Assembly: GCA_944472135.2 (NCBI GenBank) | Contig: OX235270.1 | Location: 145,281,632 to 145,345,631, forward strand | Source: Trichobilharzia regenti | Lineage: Eukaryota > Platyhelminthes > Trematoda > Strigeidida > Schistosomatidae | Length of the DNA stretch: 64,000 bases | Direction: 5' to 3' | Part shown: in pieces, positions 1 to 11,510 of the stretch | How the letters are laid out: every line of letters starts with the position of its first letter | Position numbering within the stretch: position 1 is the first letter of the stretch | Translations under genes and position numbers: made by a program | Notes under the pieces: model-generated | The model's input: only the letters and a program-made list of their open reading frames with translations | Databases searched by the model: none | Told to the model about the DNA's origin: nothing

Positions 1-424
1 TTCTATCATACAGATAGATGTGTCCGACACAGAGATCGATGCGGTTCCCTAGCAGCTGTTCAACACCTGACTTTTTCTCGAAATGGCTCCCGACCGCAGG
101 AACAATGTAGAGTACCTTTGGTAGAGACAGCTCCTGGCTAAGCGCTATATTGTCTGTCATTTTTGAAGTTAGCTGGAGGGTCATGAATTCACTCATATCT
201 AAGATTAAAGGCCAGTAAAATGCCCTTTTAACACCATATCAAACAGATATTCATCAAGGGAGATATGCCATTTAGGCTTCATTTTGCAGTTTGCTCCAAA
301 TATTTGCCGCCTATGTGGAGCCAGTATCATTGTTCGTCCATCTAAAATGACAGCACCGATCTTGTGACACCAAAATAAGACGGTCATCTTCAACATGAGC
401 TGCCAACAACACCCCTAGAATTTA
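1..424. other. Unassigned sequence
   Basis: I see no gene or recognised repeat here. A short minus-strand open frame (205-396) has no family features and is not called. Confidence 0.4.
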
Positions 425-700
425 AATTTTGATTTGTAGGGACTGTGATGGCTACTCGAGTTGACGTCGGTTAGTGAACCACTGGGAGTGTTGGACAGCT
501 ACTCCATCCCTTCATTTTGTGGCCCTTCAGTAGGACGCACACACCAGAGTTCGAACGCAGGACCTCCTGGCTACAAGGTGTTGTCGTGGGCTATTTAGCC
601 ACTCGGATTTGACCAATGGCTCATGAATTCCTGCTTTTGTCAATTCATGATGTAACGCGACCACCAGCAAATGTCACTGGTGAGGATTTTCTTCACACTC
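425..700 (-). repeat. Smalpha-like SINE/hammerhead repeat, degraded
   Basis: On the minus strand this follows the order of the other Smalpha-like copies: a body containing a 'gaattc' block, a tRNA-like box B (GTTCGAAC core near 550), then a decayed hammerhead region near 495-535. Core residues are substituted, so it is probably inactive. Identification rests on matches to the better copies near 40.8, 41.9, 55.2 and 60.8 kb. Confidence 0.6.
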
Positions 701-704
701 GAAA

Positions 705-790
705 AACACTCCTGTTCAACTGTCCAGGACTCCCAGGTTTTCTAGCGGCTCTCTAACCAATGCCAGCTAATGATGAAAACCCTGTAGCCC
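705..790 (+). repeat. 3' piece of Smalpha-like repeat
   Basis: Contains the conserved 3' end of the family (CTGTCCAG..., TTTTCTAG, CTCTAACC, ATGATGAAA), here on the plus strand. It directly follows a minus-strand copy, so the two form a head-to-head pair. Nothing is recognised from 790 to 1173. Confidence 0.5.
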
Positions 791-1173
791 TGAAATTACT
801 TAAGAAATCGTAAGGCGACCATTATTGGTAACGCTTCGTATACGCTCTTCGTCTTAATGTGATGAAGAGTTGCACTCGTGACGTCATCAGCACGTTATAC
901 CACTTATGTCACCCATGAGTCCATCCCATCAGTAGTCAGTTTCGCTAGCTGACACAATTAAGGCACTTGGCTTGTACACGCACAGCCTGCTAAAAGTGAA
1001 AAGTATTGAGAAATACCAGGAGCCCTCCTCATATTTTCTTGCCTCAGATGCTGGCTCCAACTGTATCCACACATATCTGTAAAGGCCCCTCCGAAAATCC
1101 CATGGATGAAGCTGATTTGCAAACTTAGATAAGTTTATTTTATATAACACACAGGAATGCAGTATTAACAGAT

Positions 1174-1365
1174 GTGCGTCGGTGACACAGTGGTTAGGAC
1201 TCTCGCCGATCATGCACATGGTCCGGGGCTCGAGCCCGCACCGGCGCACATCTGATATCTATGGTTGGCCTGCAAAATTTGGGCTACCGATATCCATGCT
1301 GAAAATTCCATACTTGTACCGAAAATACAATGTGGAATCAAGCTGTAAATAAAAAAAATAAAAAT
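1174..1365 (+). repeat. tRNA-derived SINE, family S
   Basis: The tRNA-like head has box A-like (GACACAGTGGTTAGG) and box B-like (GGGCTCGAGCCC) motifs. A non-tRNA body follows (GCCTGCAAAATTTGGG, TTCCATACTTGTACC, GTGGAATCAAGCTG), then an A-rich tail. At least six other copies lie in the window (3951, 21106, 28507, 36245, 38096, 46116). A pol III-transcribed, LINE-mobilised SINE is inferred from this layout. Confidence 0.8.
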
Positions 1366-1784
1366 TCAATTAACTAGTATTGATGGAAATGTCGCAAATA
1401 GAACATAGGTAATTGAACGGGATCGGCCATTCTACCATAGGATACCTTCTTGATGAGATTCTATAAATTCATTCAGTCATTTTCTCCCGCTTCCAAAGAC
1501 TTAGGATGATTTTTCTAGAAGTGATTTACTCGTCAAATTTGACTGAAATACATAAACTAGATAACTGCAGCGGGTTTATTACATGAATTATTCCTGTGAC
1601 ATATTCATTGTCATTTTAAATTCCTTTGTCATAAAGCTGCACTTAAAAGTATGTATTTGCTACTTCATCGTTTTTGGAAGCAAATGGTCTTTAAGATTTC
1701 CTTGTACAATTGAATTGGTTGTTCAAGGTGTAGCCTTGAAGATTCAGTTAATAAAGCGGTAGTTCGAAAGTCGGTTCGTCCACG
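1366..1784. other. Upstream region of RPS21
   Basis: No repeat or ORF is recognised. It must hold the RPS21 promoter and 5' UTR, but I see no TATA box or initiator that I would defend. Confidence 0.4.
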
Positions 1785-2126
1785 ATGCAAAACGAAGCTG
1801 GAGAATTCGTTGATATTTACATCCCGAGACGCTGTGCTGTCACCAACAGACTAATTGGTGCGAAAGATCACGCTTCAATCCAAATACAGTTTGTTGATTT
1901 GGATCCTACAACCGGGAGAATGACCACAGGTATTAAGTCCTACGACATATCGGGGTCTATACGTTCTATGGTAAGGTAAAATTTGTTTTGATCGCCACTT
2001 AGGGTGAAGTCGATGATTGCATTAATAGACTGGCAGTTAGAGACGGCATGCTACCACCGTGAGTTATTTGAAAATCTAATAACACATTCACCTTGTAGAA
2101 ACTTCTGCGAAAGGACTTACTTGTAA
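1785..2126 (+). CDS. RPS21: 40S ribosomal protein S21 (eS21), three exons
   Basis: A small-subunit ribosomal protein needed for 18S rRNA 3'-end processing and 40S assembly in the cytoplasm. Coding exons are 1785-1970, 2003-2058 and 2099-2126, giving 89 codons before TAA. The family signature is plain: MQNEAGEFVDIYIPR at the start, RLIGAKDHASIQI at residues 22-34, then a SYDISGSIRSMGEVDDCINRL stretch that only forms when intron 1 is removed. Introns are 32 bp (GTAAGG...TTAG) and 40 bp (GTGAGT...GTAG). The second one restores the PNF that matches the usual KNF end. The length fits the family (~81-87 aa), with a few extra C-terminal residues (CERTYL). The start is the only ATG that gives the conserved N-terminus. 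The frame alone runs past the exon 1 donor, so an intron-blind ORF call is wrong at its 3' end. Confidence 0.95.
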
Positions 2127-2146
2127 CGTAATGGATAATACTTTCG

Positions 2147-2152
2147 AATAAA
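2147..2152 (+). promoter_or_regulatory. Polyadenylation signal of RPS21
   Basis: An AATAAA hexamer lies 21 bp after the RPS21 stop codon, a normal distance for a short schistosome 3' UTR. Confidence 0.7.
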
Positions 2153-3950
2153 TTATCTTTCTAATGGATCAGGCAGTTTTTGTGAGTATCACTGAATTTT
2201 CGGGTTGGATAAGTTGTCAAAATTGCGATAGTTTGCGCTATGTCTTAGTGTAGTGAATGGAACTTAGTAGACTATGACAGGGTGTTAAGATATCGTCAAT
2301 AACCTCAGTCCAACTCTTCTCATGAATACAAAGGGACAAAAGCGGCCATCTAGTGCTGCATTTGGTAAAAACTTGGACATACAGTATCTGTTAAGCTGTT
2401 AATCCGTGCAGCCAAGTAGTTCATTTTGATACGCGTTAGTAACTAAAACCTTACAAGATGTTCCGTTTACACCAAACTAAGTGACGTTTGCGGGGAACAG
2501 CTGTTAGTATAGTGTAGGACAATAGACGTGGCTTCCTGGAACTAGTTGAATTCCTACACGAGAATCACCGTTGTAACGACTCGCGTCGGTCTGTGAGTCC
2601 AACGTTTTTATGTTAAACAGTCAAGTGAAGTAATTCTGTATCTGACGAAGCATGACCATGTCGTATGCAATTGTCAGTGTCTAGGTGAAGTTGTCCTGTC
2701 GATTTTCTAGTTAATAAATAAAATGCAAAGAAATATTCACCAGATTCACTAGGGCAGAACAGCATGTGGGTTTTGAGCATTTAAAAAAATTACCTCGATA
2801 TTTGTTGAACATATTGTACTGTGGAGATTTGATGCGTTTGTATAACTTGCGATGTAGGTGTGGACGTTGTAACGCTACATCGTGCTCTACGTTCACTTAG
2901 GTGATAATTGGATTGGTACCCTGCTTCGTCACAGCGGTTAGAAACATGGTCAAGTTAGTTTGACAAAACGACAGAACTGTAACACAGAATATAGCTGTAT
3001 ATCACTCGAATATATACAGTCAGATTCATCTGATTGTAGATATCGACTTCCGAAATGCTTTTAAGCCCAAATGCCTTGCAATCCAGAGGTATTAACCTAC
3101 AAAGTTCGCTAACATGTTGCATATTAATTATTATGAACATCAGAGTTTTTAGAAAACCGTAGGTGATTCCATTTTCCCCTAGAATTGTTGACGTTAGAAA
3201 GCAAGTTAATAGACTGTTTTCAATAAAATGTAAAATGCTAATGATTATATGAGGGACAAGTGTGAATTTCTTAATTTTCTATAAGTAATAGGCCTGTATA
3301 TTGATATCCGTACATTCATTGTTTGACATAGCTTGAAAATTCGTAGGTTACTGAGCTCCTATGCATTCTAAACTAAATGATATATATATTACTAAGCTTT
3401 CGTTATCCTTTGATTTTGACAAGTTGCAGGTTAAGCTAAAGGACATCTGCATTAATCTGTACTTCAGTTTACCGTATTTTTGTGGTGTCTTAAGTCTGCA
3501 TTCCCAAGAACTGTATGATTATAGAGGCAAGTCGACATAAATCATATCTCTTCTTAGGTTCACATCAAGACTTAACGGTCAGGTAGTGATTGTAAATGCT
3601 CAATAAAATGACGGTATAGGCGAGTTGTTTGCTTGACCTAACTAACCCTGAACACATTTTCAAGGTACCAGGATGAAAGACACGTTCATTGTTTAGGATT
3701 CAAATTCCTTTAGGGTACCCAGGCTAAAGTAGGTAGAGTGAAACTCGGAAGCGTGGGTTTAAATACTAATATCGAATTCCAACAAAAAAACTAATTAATT
3801 ATGCTGTTTTCAAATCTTTAATTATTCCCATTTTTAATATTAGAACAAGACATAAACGAACAACACTGTTTTCAATTAGACCTTCAGCCTTTGCTCTGAT
3901 TTACATAGATTGATATATAAAAATTTTCATCAATGACGATGATTTTGTGG
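2153..3950. other. Intergenic, no recognised element
   Basis: About 1.8 kb without a convincing ORF or a match to the repeat families in this window. It may be single-copy intergenic DNA. Confidence 0.5.
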
Positions 3951-4128
3951 ATCGGTGGCACAGCGGTTAGGACTCTCTCCGACCATGCACATGGTCCGGG
4001 GTTCGACCCCCTGCCGACGCACACCTGATATCAATGGTCGGCCTGCAAAATTTGGGCCACTGATATCACATGTTGAAAATTCCATACTTGTACCAAAATA
4101 CAGTGTGGAATCATCTGTAATAAAAAAA
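3951..4128 (+). repeat. tRNA-derived SINE, family S
   Basis: Same layout as the copy at 1174: box A-like GGCACAGCGGTTAGG, box B-like GGGTTCGACCCC, the TTCCATACTTGTACC body and an A-rich tail. It ends just before the PLE at 4140. Confidence 0.85.
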
Positions 4129-4139
4129 TTATGTTGACA

Positions 4140-5465
4140 AAATGAATTGGCTTTTAACGGATGAAACGAAATTCCAAACGCTTAACAACCCACTAGATCT
4201 AAGCGGAAAAGCAGCCAACTAACACACACCTTAGGAACTGAGAAAAATTAAAGTAATATTAGAGACAGCCTACAATTGTCTTAAACCTACTGGAAGTAAT
4301 TCACGATCGTACGGTCTGCCCAAAGTACATAAATCCGGACTTCCTCTTCGCCCAGTCGTAGATTTGTCTAATTCCCCCTGCCATGGAGTGGCGAGGTGAG
4401 ATCCAACCGCAACACAAGAAGAAAGTAAATTATAGTGTTAAAGACGTTTTTGAATTCATTGCTAACGTACATTGTAAGTGGGAAGCAATTTCTCTCCTTA
4501 GATATCGCATCACTGTTTACCAGTGTACCACTTATGGAGGTTGTGGAATTCATATGCTAACGGATACTAAAATACGGTTCGGCATCGGAATTCCAGTTGT
4601 TAATCTGAAAGAGTTGCTTTTAAGATGTACTATAAATGTACACTTCACACTCAGCAACCTTTATTACAGACAAATCGACGGCATTGCCATGGGTTCTCCA
4701 TTGGGGCCGATTTTGGCCAATTTCTTTCTTGCTAAGCTCGAAAATGGTCCGTCGAAACAAGTAATAGATAAAACTGATTCTTATTTTCGTTACGTTGATA
4801 CGTTTATTATTCTTGATGTAAAAGCTCACGAGAATGAAATGTTGATAAAATGTAATGATGTACATCCATCACTCATCTTCACTGGTGAAGAAGAACATGA
4901 TGGTAGACTGCACTTCCTTGATGTCCAGTTGAGCAGAAGATAGAATGGTTCACCCGAGAAAGATGTTTATGGAAAACCTACATCTAAAGGACAATATACA
5001 CAGTTCGCTCTTGTACCAATCTTATACAAAACCAATTTGCTCATATGCCTCACTAAAACAGCAAGGAGGATCTGTACAGATGACTGCCTAGAAAATGAGT
5101 CAGGACACATCCAAAATAGACTGGTGCAAATGGGTTATCCTAGTAAATGTGTAAGGAGACACATGAAGAGGTAGCAAAACTAGCTGGGTTGGGTGACAAC
5201 ATAATAATAGTTATAAACCCAAAATTCAAAGGCGACACAACGACTGAAATTCCGCGAATTGAATCGTTGAGACCAGTTTAAAAACAGTCTACCTCATCTA
5301 GGCGTCTCACTTTCTTCATGCCAACTCTTATTCATCAAAATATCAAAGACAATTTTCCACTGTTGACCGTGCGCTGTACCAATAGGATACTGTGCCCAAA
5401 CACATTCAAATATGGTTATCAAAAGGAAAAGTTAGACCAACTGACAGTCTAATTCTCCCATCCCA
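4140..5465 (+). mobile_element. Penelope-like element, degraded RT copy
   Basis: Frame-broken translation gives the PLE reverse transcriptase block order: SYGLPKVHKSGLPLRPVVD near 4300-4360, then YRQIDGIAMGSPLGPILA near 4665-4725, and FMPTLIHQNIKDNFPLL near 5320-5370 in the C-terminal linker. Several stops and frameshifts make it a dead copy. No GIY-YIG domain follows; a CR1-like LINE begins instead, so the 3' end is missing. Confidence 0.8.
4383..4943 (+). pseudogene. PLE reverse transcriptase fragment
   Basis: The longest open frame of the PLE (186 codons). Residues ~95-115 carry the PLE-typical YRQxxGxAMGSPLxP motif. The following SYFRYVDTFIIL corresponds to the catalytic RYVDD block, but the second aspartate is replaced by threonine (RYVDT), which should abolish polymerase activity. 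Upstream RT blocks are in another frame and the frame ends at a TAG at 4941. The start is not meaningful: this is the interior of an RT domain. Confidence 0.75.
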
Positions 5466-7256
5466 ATCCTATTTCAGCTAACATTCCTCGACGACTTGGT
5501 ATGTGTACCACATGTCTTTGCCATCTTAATCGATGCAGCTTCAAAGTCATCTACTGAAACATGTTTTAAATTTAGGCCTATTGTTATTACCTATCCTTTT
5601 CCAAAAACTATGGAAAAGTTACTCTTAAGAAATCCTCAACCTTCACCTAAAGCCTTTAACGATCTCGAACAATTCTCCTACAAACACAATAGAAGTACTT
5701 AGATGCAGTTGCAGTCTTGCATCATAAGATTGTCTCCAGTTTAGACAAGGGGCCTGAATTTGTTCGCTGCGCCTTCCTAGGTTACACATCTGCTTTCGAC
5801 GCAGTACTTAGGGACATTTTGCTAAACAAGCTTGGTGAAACTCAAACTGACTGTTGGGTTGTCAAATGGCTGCATTCTTATTTCTCAGGAAGAAAGCAGT
5901 ACACTGTATGTCAGGGAAAGTCGTCCACTTCTTTGCTTACTGAGGCTGTTGTCCCTCAAGGTGCTGTCCTTTCTCCTTTTCTGTTTTCTTTCTTCTTGCA
6001 TGATTTGCCTCTCTCTGCTGATGAAATGAACTTAGTTAAGTATGCGGACGATCTAACTGTTTTAATGTCTGTTGACTCCCAGCTAGACTGTACTAAGATG
6101 AACGGCTCTCTATCAAGAGTTAGCAAATTGTCTTCATCTAATGATCTCAAACTAAATTTTTCCAAATGTCAGACTGTTAATTTCAGTTTCCGATGCAAAC
6201 GAAAGTTAAATGAAGCTGTTGGTTCCTATGACCCTTGGAAAATTGATGACGCTGATATAGAAATCAAGTCTGAAGTTAAGTATCTTGGATTAATTCTTCT
6301 TCTGACCTATCCTGGTATTCCCACGTCTCAGCGATTTCTAAGAGAATATTTCGGCTGACTTTTAAAATCGAGAAGTTGAGGCACTCAGGCATAACTTAAC
6401 CACTCCTCCTCTTCCAGTTTGTCAACTCGCTTATTTTACCTATTCTTCTTTACTGTTCACCCCTGCTTATTCTTTCCCGGATTACTTAATAAAGACTATG
6501 TCATGCTTCGTAGAACTTTGAAGACTGTCAGTAGAACGAGTGGTATTCCGTTGAGCCATATCGTTGATATTGTCACTGATGGGCACTTGATGTCATGCAA
6601 CAAATTTACTAAAGGAATTTTGTCAGACTGTGAGCAACCACTTTACCGGCAGCTTTGACCTTGTGCCTCGCCAAGTAAAACAAGAAGTCTTTTCAGAAGA
6701 CTTTATGCACGTACGTCTAAGTATAAAAATTCCACTACACCATATTTAGCACGTACTTTATGTGATGAAAATAGCGTTAGGCATGAACCACCTAACCTTC
6801 TTTGCATTAGTAAATAAACCATTTTTCCCATCCTTATTCCATCAAGCTTTATTGTTATTTTACTTCTTATATTTTTAATGCTCTCAATTTTTATCCCTCA
6901 TAAGTGTAAACATCATTTAAGCTGTTTTATAACTGTTAATTTTGTCTTTTCATTCACCATACTATATCAACAGAACATCAGATTCAATAATCTATAACAT
7001 GCTAACATTTCCGAACTGAATCGACAATACTGTTTGAAACAAACTTACTGTTATTATTATTATATTTATTATTCTCATTTTGTACTTCGAATATTTTTGA
7101 CTGTATACCGTAAACGTGGACAAATTCCTCTGGTTAATTTTATTTTAAATTCGTTTATATTTTAACTAAATCAGATGCAATTTTGTGACAAATGCTGAGA
7201 ATTCCATTCTGTATTATAGGTACTGTTTTTGGAATAAAGTAGATTATTATTATTAC
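5466..7256 (+). mobile_element. CR1-like LINE, 5'-truncated, family A
   Basis: Contains RT fragments followed by the C-terminal region and a 3' UTR ending GGAATAAAGTAGATTATTATT. The same 3' end (GAATTCCATTCTGTAT...ATTATTATT) closes the related copies at 30829-31719 and 56236-58240, which defines the family and its ATT-repeat tail. Several in-frame stops and shifts. CR1/jockey-type affiliation is inferred from RT motifs only. Confidence 0.8.
5717..6358 (+). pseudogene. RT core of CR1-like LINE A
   Basis: 213 codons with LINE RT motifs in order: AFLGYTSAFDAV (motif A, where FxD..SAFD is usual), VVPQGAVLSPFLFSFFLHDL (motif B), VKYADDLTVL (catalytic YADD) and LKLNFSKCQTV (motif D). The catalytic aspartates remain, but the frame is cut off from the N-terminal RT part (5496-5702, ending in a stop) and from the thumb/C-terminus (6419-6658, another frame). 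Confidence 0.8.
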
Positions 7257-7985
7257 GTCTACGCCAGAGATAGCTTCCGTCGGCAAATATCACAGATTCA
7301 GATTTCAGATTATAAGGACAGAAGGCTCTTGTTGCCTATGTCAATCCTCGTGATATATATCTCTGAAGAGATCCAGTTTCTCATTGAAAGCGTTCACCGA
7401 TAGAGCTGTTACTACTGAATCAGGTATGGAGTTCCAGTCGTTGACCACTTTGTGAGAGAATCTAAACTCCAACCGTATTTTATTCGACCTCGGTTTGAGC
7501 ACCTTCTTCTTGTGACCCCGTAAATGTATCCTGGAGGCAGAGAAAAGGTTTGAAAGGTCAGTCCCTAAATCAGCCTTAAATATACGGTAAGCCAAAATTA
7601 AGTTGCCTCTCCTCCTTCGGTATGATAATGGGAAGAGACTCAAATGCTCCATCCTCATGTCATAAGGAAGGTGTGAGATGCCACTATCAAATTTCGTTTC
7701 TAACCTCTGTACTCTTTCCAGGGTAAGTGCTTCCTTTTTGAAACATGGACTCGCCACTTGTATGCAGTACTCTAGATGAGGCCTGACATATGTTGCATAG
7801 AGTACTTGGAACATACCCTCCGTCTAATCGTTTCAAAGCCCTTCGAAGTGCCCATAGCATTCGAAAAGCCTTAAAGGCGGCTCGATTACAGTTTGCCGTT
7901 GTTTTTAAGTCATGGTTTACAATAATTCTCAAGTCCCGAGGTATAATCTGTAATCAGTCTGTTGGGGCTGGTACAATATCCTAAA
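7257..7985 (-). mobile_element. 3' fragment of CR1-like LINE, family P
   Basis: The minus-strand frames at 7341-7814 and 7687-7932 carry the C-terminal part of the RT seen in element P: HDLKTTANCNRAAFKAFRML and YATYVRPHLEYCIQVASPC, then FPLSYRRRRGNLILAYRIFK. It supplies the C-terminal segment missing from the truncated element P at 19715. It abuts the 3' end of LINE A tail to tail. One frameshift splits the two frames. Confidence 0.8.
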
Positions 7986-8880
7986 TAAGTGGAGTGGTCA
8001 AAAACGCCCAGCTACTTAACTGTCCATCTTTATAGTTGCAGTCTGCATTGATTAGTTCATTTAGATTAGGAGATGACTTTTCTCACTTCTTGTGTACTGG
8101 TTTAATGCCAGTCTTGCAGACAAGTCTTTAGACCATGCACATTATCTGTTATGTTCCTTAACTGAGTGAATACATTTTTGATCAGGGTCTTTAAACGCCT
8201 GTTGAGTCGTCCTTTAAGTTGTGAGATTTGCGACAGATTGTGCAACTTTGGTTGTAGTTGGAGGACCTATGTCTACATCTCACTCAAGTACACGTTAGAT
8301 GTTGGGCGGATGTGAGCTATCTGATACGTAATATCTTCCATCCATCTTTTCCGTCATCTGTTCTAGGCAGTAACTAAAGAACGGGTTTGTCGGGTTGTTT
8401 CGCCTTTCGTTGGTTTTTTTACAAACTGTATATCTTTTGAGTCTAAATAGTTCTAATTTATTACGTACTACTGGTACCATTCCAATCACTTTGGCTTTTT
8501 GCGTACCACAGTTGATGGTCATCGTAAAGACATTTAATCCGCCTGCATTTGAACAAATTTCGGTCCTGATCATGTTCGTAGCCCATGGGAGTTAGTGTTC
8601 TTCGGTGTGTCTGATCGAATCAGGTCGCAGAAAGCCTCTGGTATTTACTAACGTTTGGTTTCAGGCTATCAGTATCTTTCACCACCGTTTCTACGGCTGA
8701 CTGAGTATCATATCGGGTTTCTTCAGGATAAGTCTTGCTGTCAATCTCAGATAAAAGTGTTGGTGTTTCTCACTAATAAGAAACTTTGTGTCCTTATCAA
8801 GAAGCGGGTGGATGGGGGCGCATATTGGCTTCATAGATGCTCGCTTTCTTTGTCTGTTCAGTTAAGGGTAGACACGTGAG
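7986..8880. other. Unassigned sequence
   Basis: No family is recognised. A minus-strand frame of 92 codons (8295-8573) shows no motif that I can assign. Confidence 0.4.
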
Positions 8881-8884
8881 CAAA

Positions 8885-9500
8885 CAAGTCTATCTATCTG
8901 TTTTCCACATAGAACTTTGCACCGATGTGTAGCAGTTCAAGTCGCCACACTCACTCCATGTAGCACACAAAGCAAGAGAAGTAGAAGAAATGTAAAATAG
9001 AGACAATAGACAGAGATATGGAACAAAAGGAATAGTTATAACGAAGAACAACATAGTTTCACTGGAAATTATAAATCATAAGGAGTGTATGCATCTGCGC
9101 CAGACATCAACGAGAACGATTTTGAACTATATCACCGACTGTTTCCAGCCGTTGGTGCATACCATCCCGGGCACCCCAACTAGTTAGGAAGTCTACACCT
9201 TCCTACGTACGAACGAACTGTTGTGGATTTCATTGACTAGTGCCATGTTTTGGTTTGATCACCCCTAGCTCTTTTCCAACCTGACCGTATGTCACTAACA
9301 TTGCCCGTCGAGGAAGGCGATGACTAGGCATACGTAACACATGTCCTAACCATCTCTCTCAGTCGATGTAGCTTTACAGACTTGTCGACTGATTTCGTCT
9401 CCTTACCTAGCACTCGACGGAACAAACTAGACAGTGACTGAAGTGCACTGTGGTATTCCAGAATTCTAGAAGTAAGTGAAAGACTACTGTTCCTTAGGGA
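8885..9500 (-). mobile_element. 3' end of trematode LINE, family Q
   Basis: On the minus strand this matches the C-terminus and 3' UTR of the LINE at 61986-63470: a motif corresponding to RTCVTYA/RAMLxxxG, then the GACTTGAACTGCTACAC block and a short (TAGA)n-like end near 8885. It is decayed and 5'-truncated. Confidence 0.75.
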
Positions 9501-9646
9501 TAGCGTATGATAGCTGTGTAATATATTTGACTTCGTTGTCGATTTGGTGACGTCCGATAGGTGAGTCACTGTCTCCTTATGCTTGAAACTAGTGCTAACC
9601 AGGAAGAGATGATTATCCGAATAGGATAATAAATTATGATGGGTGT

Positions 9647-9649
9647 TGA

Positions 9650-9680
<31 letters not shown>

Positions 9681-9682
9681 GA
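9647..9682 (+). repeat. (AAT)n microsatellite
   Basis: About eleven AAT units directly before the GIY-YIG fragment. Similar AAT/ATT runs end the LINE and RTE copies, so this may be the tail of a lost element. Confidence 0.8.
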
Positions 9683-10230
9683 AAAAGGAGATAAAATTAA
9701 TACCATTTGTAAAATAAGTCGTATTAACTGTAACAGACATTACATCGGTCAAAGTGGGCGTCGTCTTCGAATCAGAACACAAGAACACAAATTAGCTGTA
9801 AAAAGACATGATATATATTCCTGTTTCATATCAATGCATGTAGATAATTATAGACATCAGTGCGATGATTGGGATAATGTTGAAATTTTAGACAGAGGAA
9901 ACACCAAAAGTGCCAGAGAATTCCTAGAAGCCTGGTACTCAAGCGAATATGTGATTAACAAACATATTAATATAGACGAAAAAAAAGTAAATCATGTGAC
10001 GAGAACGTTCAAAATCCAAGTCAATAAAAAATGACCACTACAGATGTAAATCGACTACCAGTCACGAAGATGGTTGCTAGCAAACACAATTACATCATTT
10101 ATCGAGAATTTAAATCAGTTCATTTTATGCTAACGTTTGTGCTGAAAAGGGATGTTGTCCAGAAGGACGACAAAAGCTCCACAACTAAACCAAACAGCTC
10201 AGCGAACACAACTAACTGCGTATGATTGGT
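9683..10230 (+). mobile_element. PLE fragment with GIY-YIG endonuclease and 3' hammerhead-like motif
   Basis: The frame 9636-10034 encodes a GIY-YIG-like nuclease: CNRHYIGQSGRRLRIRTQEH supplies the (H)YIG block and the following R and EH residues, and DWDNVEILDRG with AREFLEAWYS the C-terminal part that carries the metal-binding glutamate region. Such domains follow the RT in Penelope-like elements; no RT precedes it here, so it is 5'-truncated. The sequence after the stop (10141-10200) resembles the hammerhead-like motif seen at 44985-45016 (minus) and 60152-60181, with the stem II helix kept but the core damaged. Confidence 0.75.
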
Positions 10231-11510
10231 GTTATCGGATCATAACTCTATATTTGCTGTCAGTATGCTCATCTGACTGGTATAGCTTCCTTAATTGAGC
10301 ACTGAGATCATGTGCCACAATAATTGTATGTGAACTGTTGCTTCTGACATCAAATTAGACGGCTTTTGATAAAATTCATTGTACACTTCGTCCGAACTGC
10401 AGTCGGTTAGGTCTTTAGCGAAGATTATGAAAGTATGTCCTCTAAGGGATCCATTGAGCCATAGCACGCAGGCGACTGTCAGATCAAGTAGTGATTTATT
10501 TTGTCTTATCGCTTAATGTGTTGATAATATGCCAGCAAGTCTACGTGTAGTAGCCAGAAAGTCTCCTCACACTAGTAAGGTGATGTTTGTAGATGCCCAA
10601 TGTTGGCCAGGTGGGGCTAAGTAAATAACATAAATCCATGGCCACACATGCCAGAGTTATAACCAGTGAGGCCTGTTGTTCTAATTTAGCATAAGGGGGA
10701 ATGCTCCGATATGAAGTTAGCAGCATAGTTCTAAGGGACTAGCTGTAGTTTTTTTTCAGCTCTACTTATCACAAATATTCACAGAGTTAAGAAAAAATGA
10801 GGGGACTACATGTGTGGTAGTATTAAGAGTAAGAGCGAAGCAAGAGAATCAAGGTGGGTAGTGATTTGGAAAGCTTTGAGCACTTAAAGGGGTATGCAGG
10901 AGGTGATTCCTTCCCGGCTGTCCACACCGTGGAAGTTGACTTCTCCTTAGAATGCCTGGAACATAAACAACATTAGTGTTGTTTGACTGCAGACCCCAGG
11001 ATTTAACTGCTTGAAGTCAGTCACACGCCCTGTTAGAGTTGCATCCATATGGAGAACTTATCGCTGTCTACGGGTTACCACAAAGTAGGTCGGGGCGTGT
11101 GATTTTACAAGTCGAATGGAAAGACAGCATAGTTGGCTTGTTATCTGAGGGGAACATCTTACCTCTGTTACATCTGTATTCACCAGGAGTGTGAATTTTC
11201 CCTCACAGCTCCAATACAGTTTGAAAGATGTACACTATGATGGTAACTGATTTTAGTATAACGCCTATATGACTGACTATCTTTCTGACATGATGAGATC
11301 TGAAGAATTAACATTCCATCCAGTGTAGCTCGTGTCATTCTGATATACAAGCACGACCAATTACGTCATGGTGGAAGCAATCGATAATGAGAAATCCAAA
11401 CCGATCTTTAAGTAATTCCTATGGGAAACGCTGCCAAGCTACTCAATTAGTTATACTAGTCCTCATGAAATCGTTACTACCGTATATTATTTTATTGTTA
11501 TTGGATTAAC
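10231..11510. other. Unassigned sequence
   Basis: About 1.3 kb without a convincing ORF or a match to the recognised families. Confidence 0.45.

Noticed and set aside
1174..1365. True tRNA gene in SINE heads (also 3951, 36245, 48544 and others)
   Set aside because: Box A and B are present but no cloverleaf with a proper acceptor stem can be drawn, and the same non-tRNA body and A-rich tail follow each head.
8295..8573. 92-codon minus-strand frame as a retroelement protease
   Set aside because: A faint resemblance to retroelement protease regions, but no active-site motif is visible.
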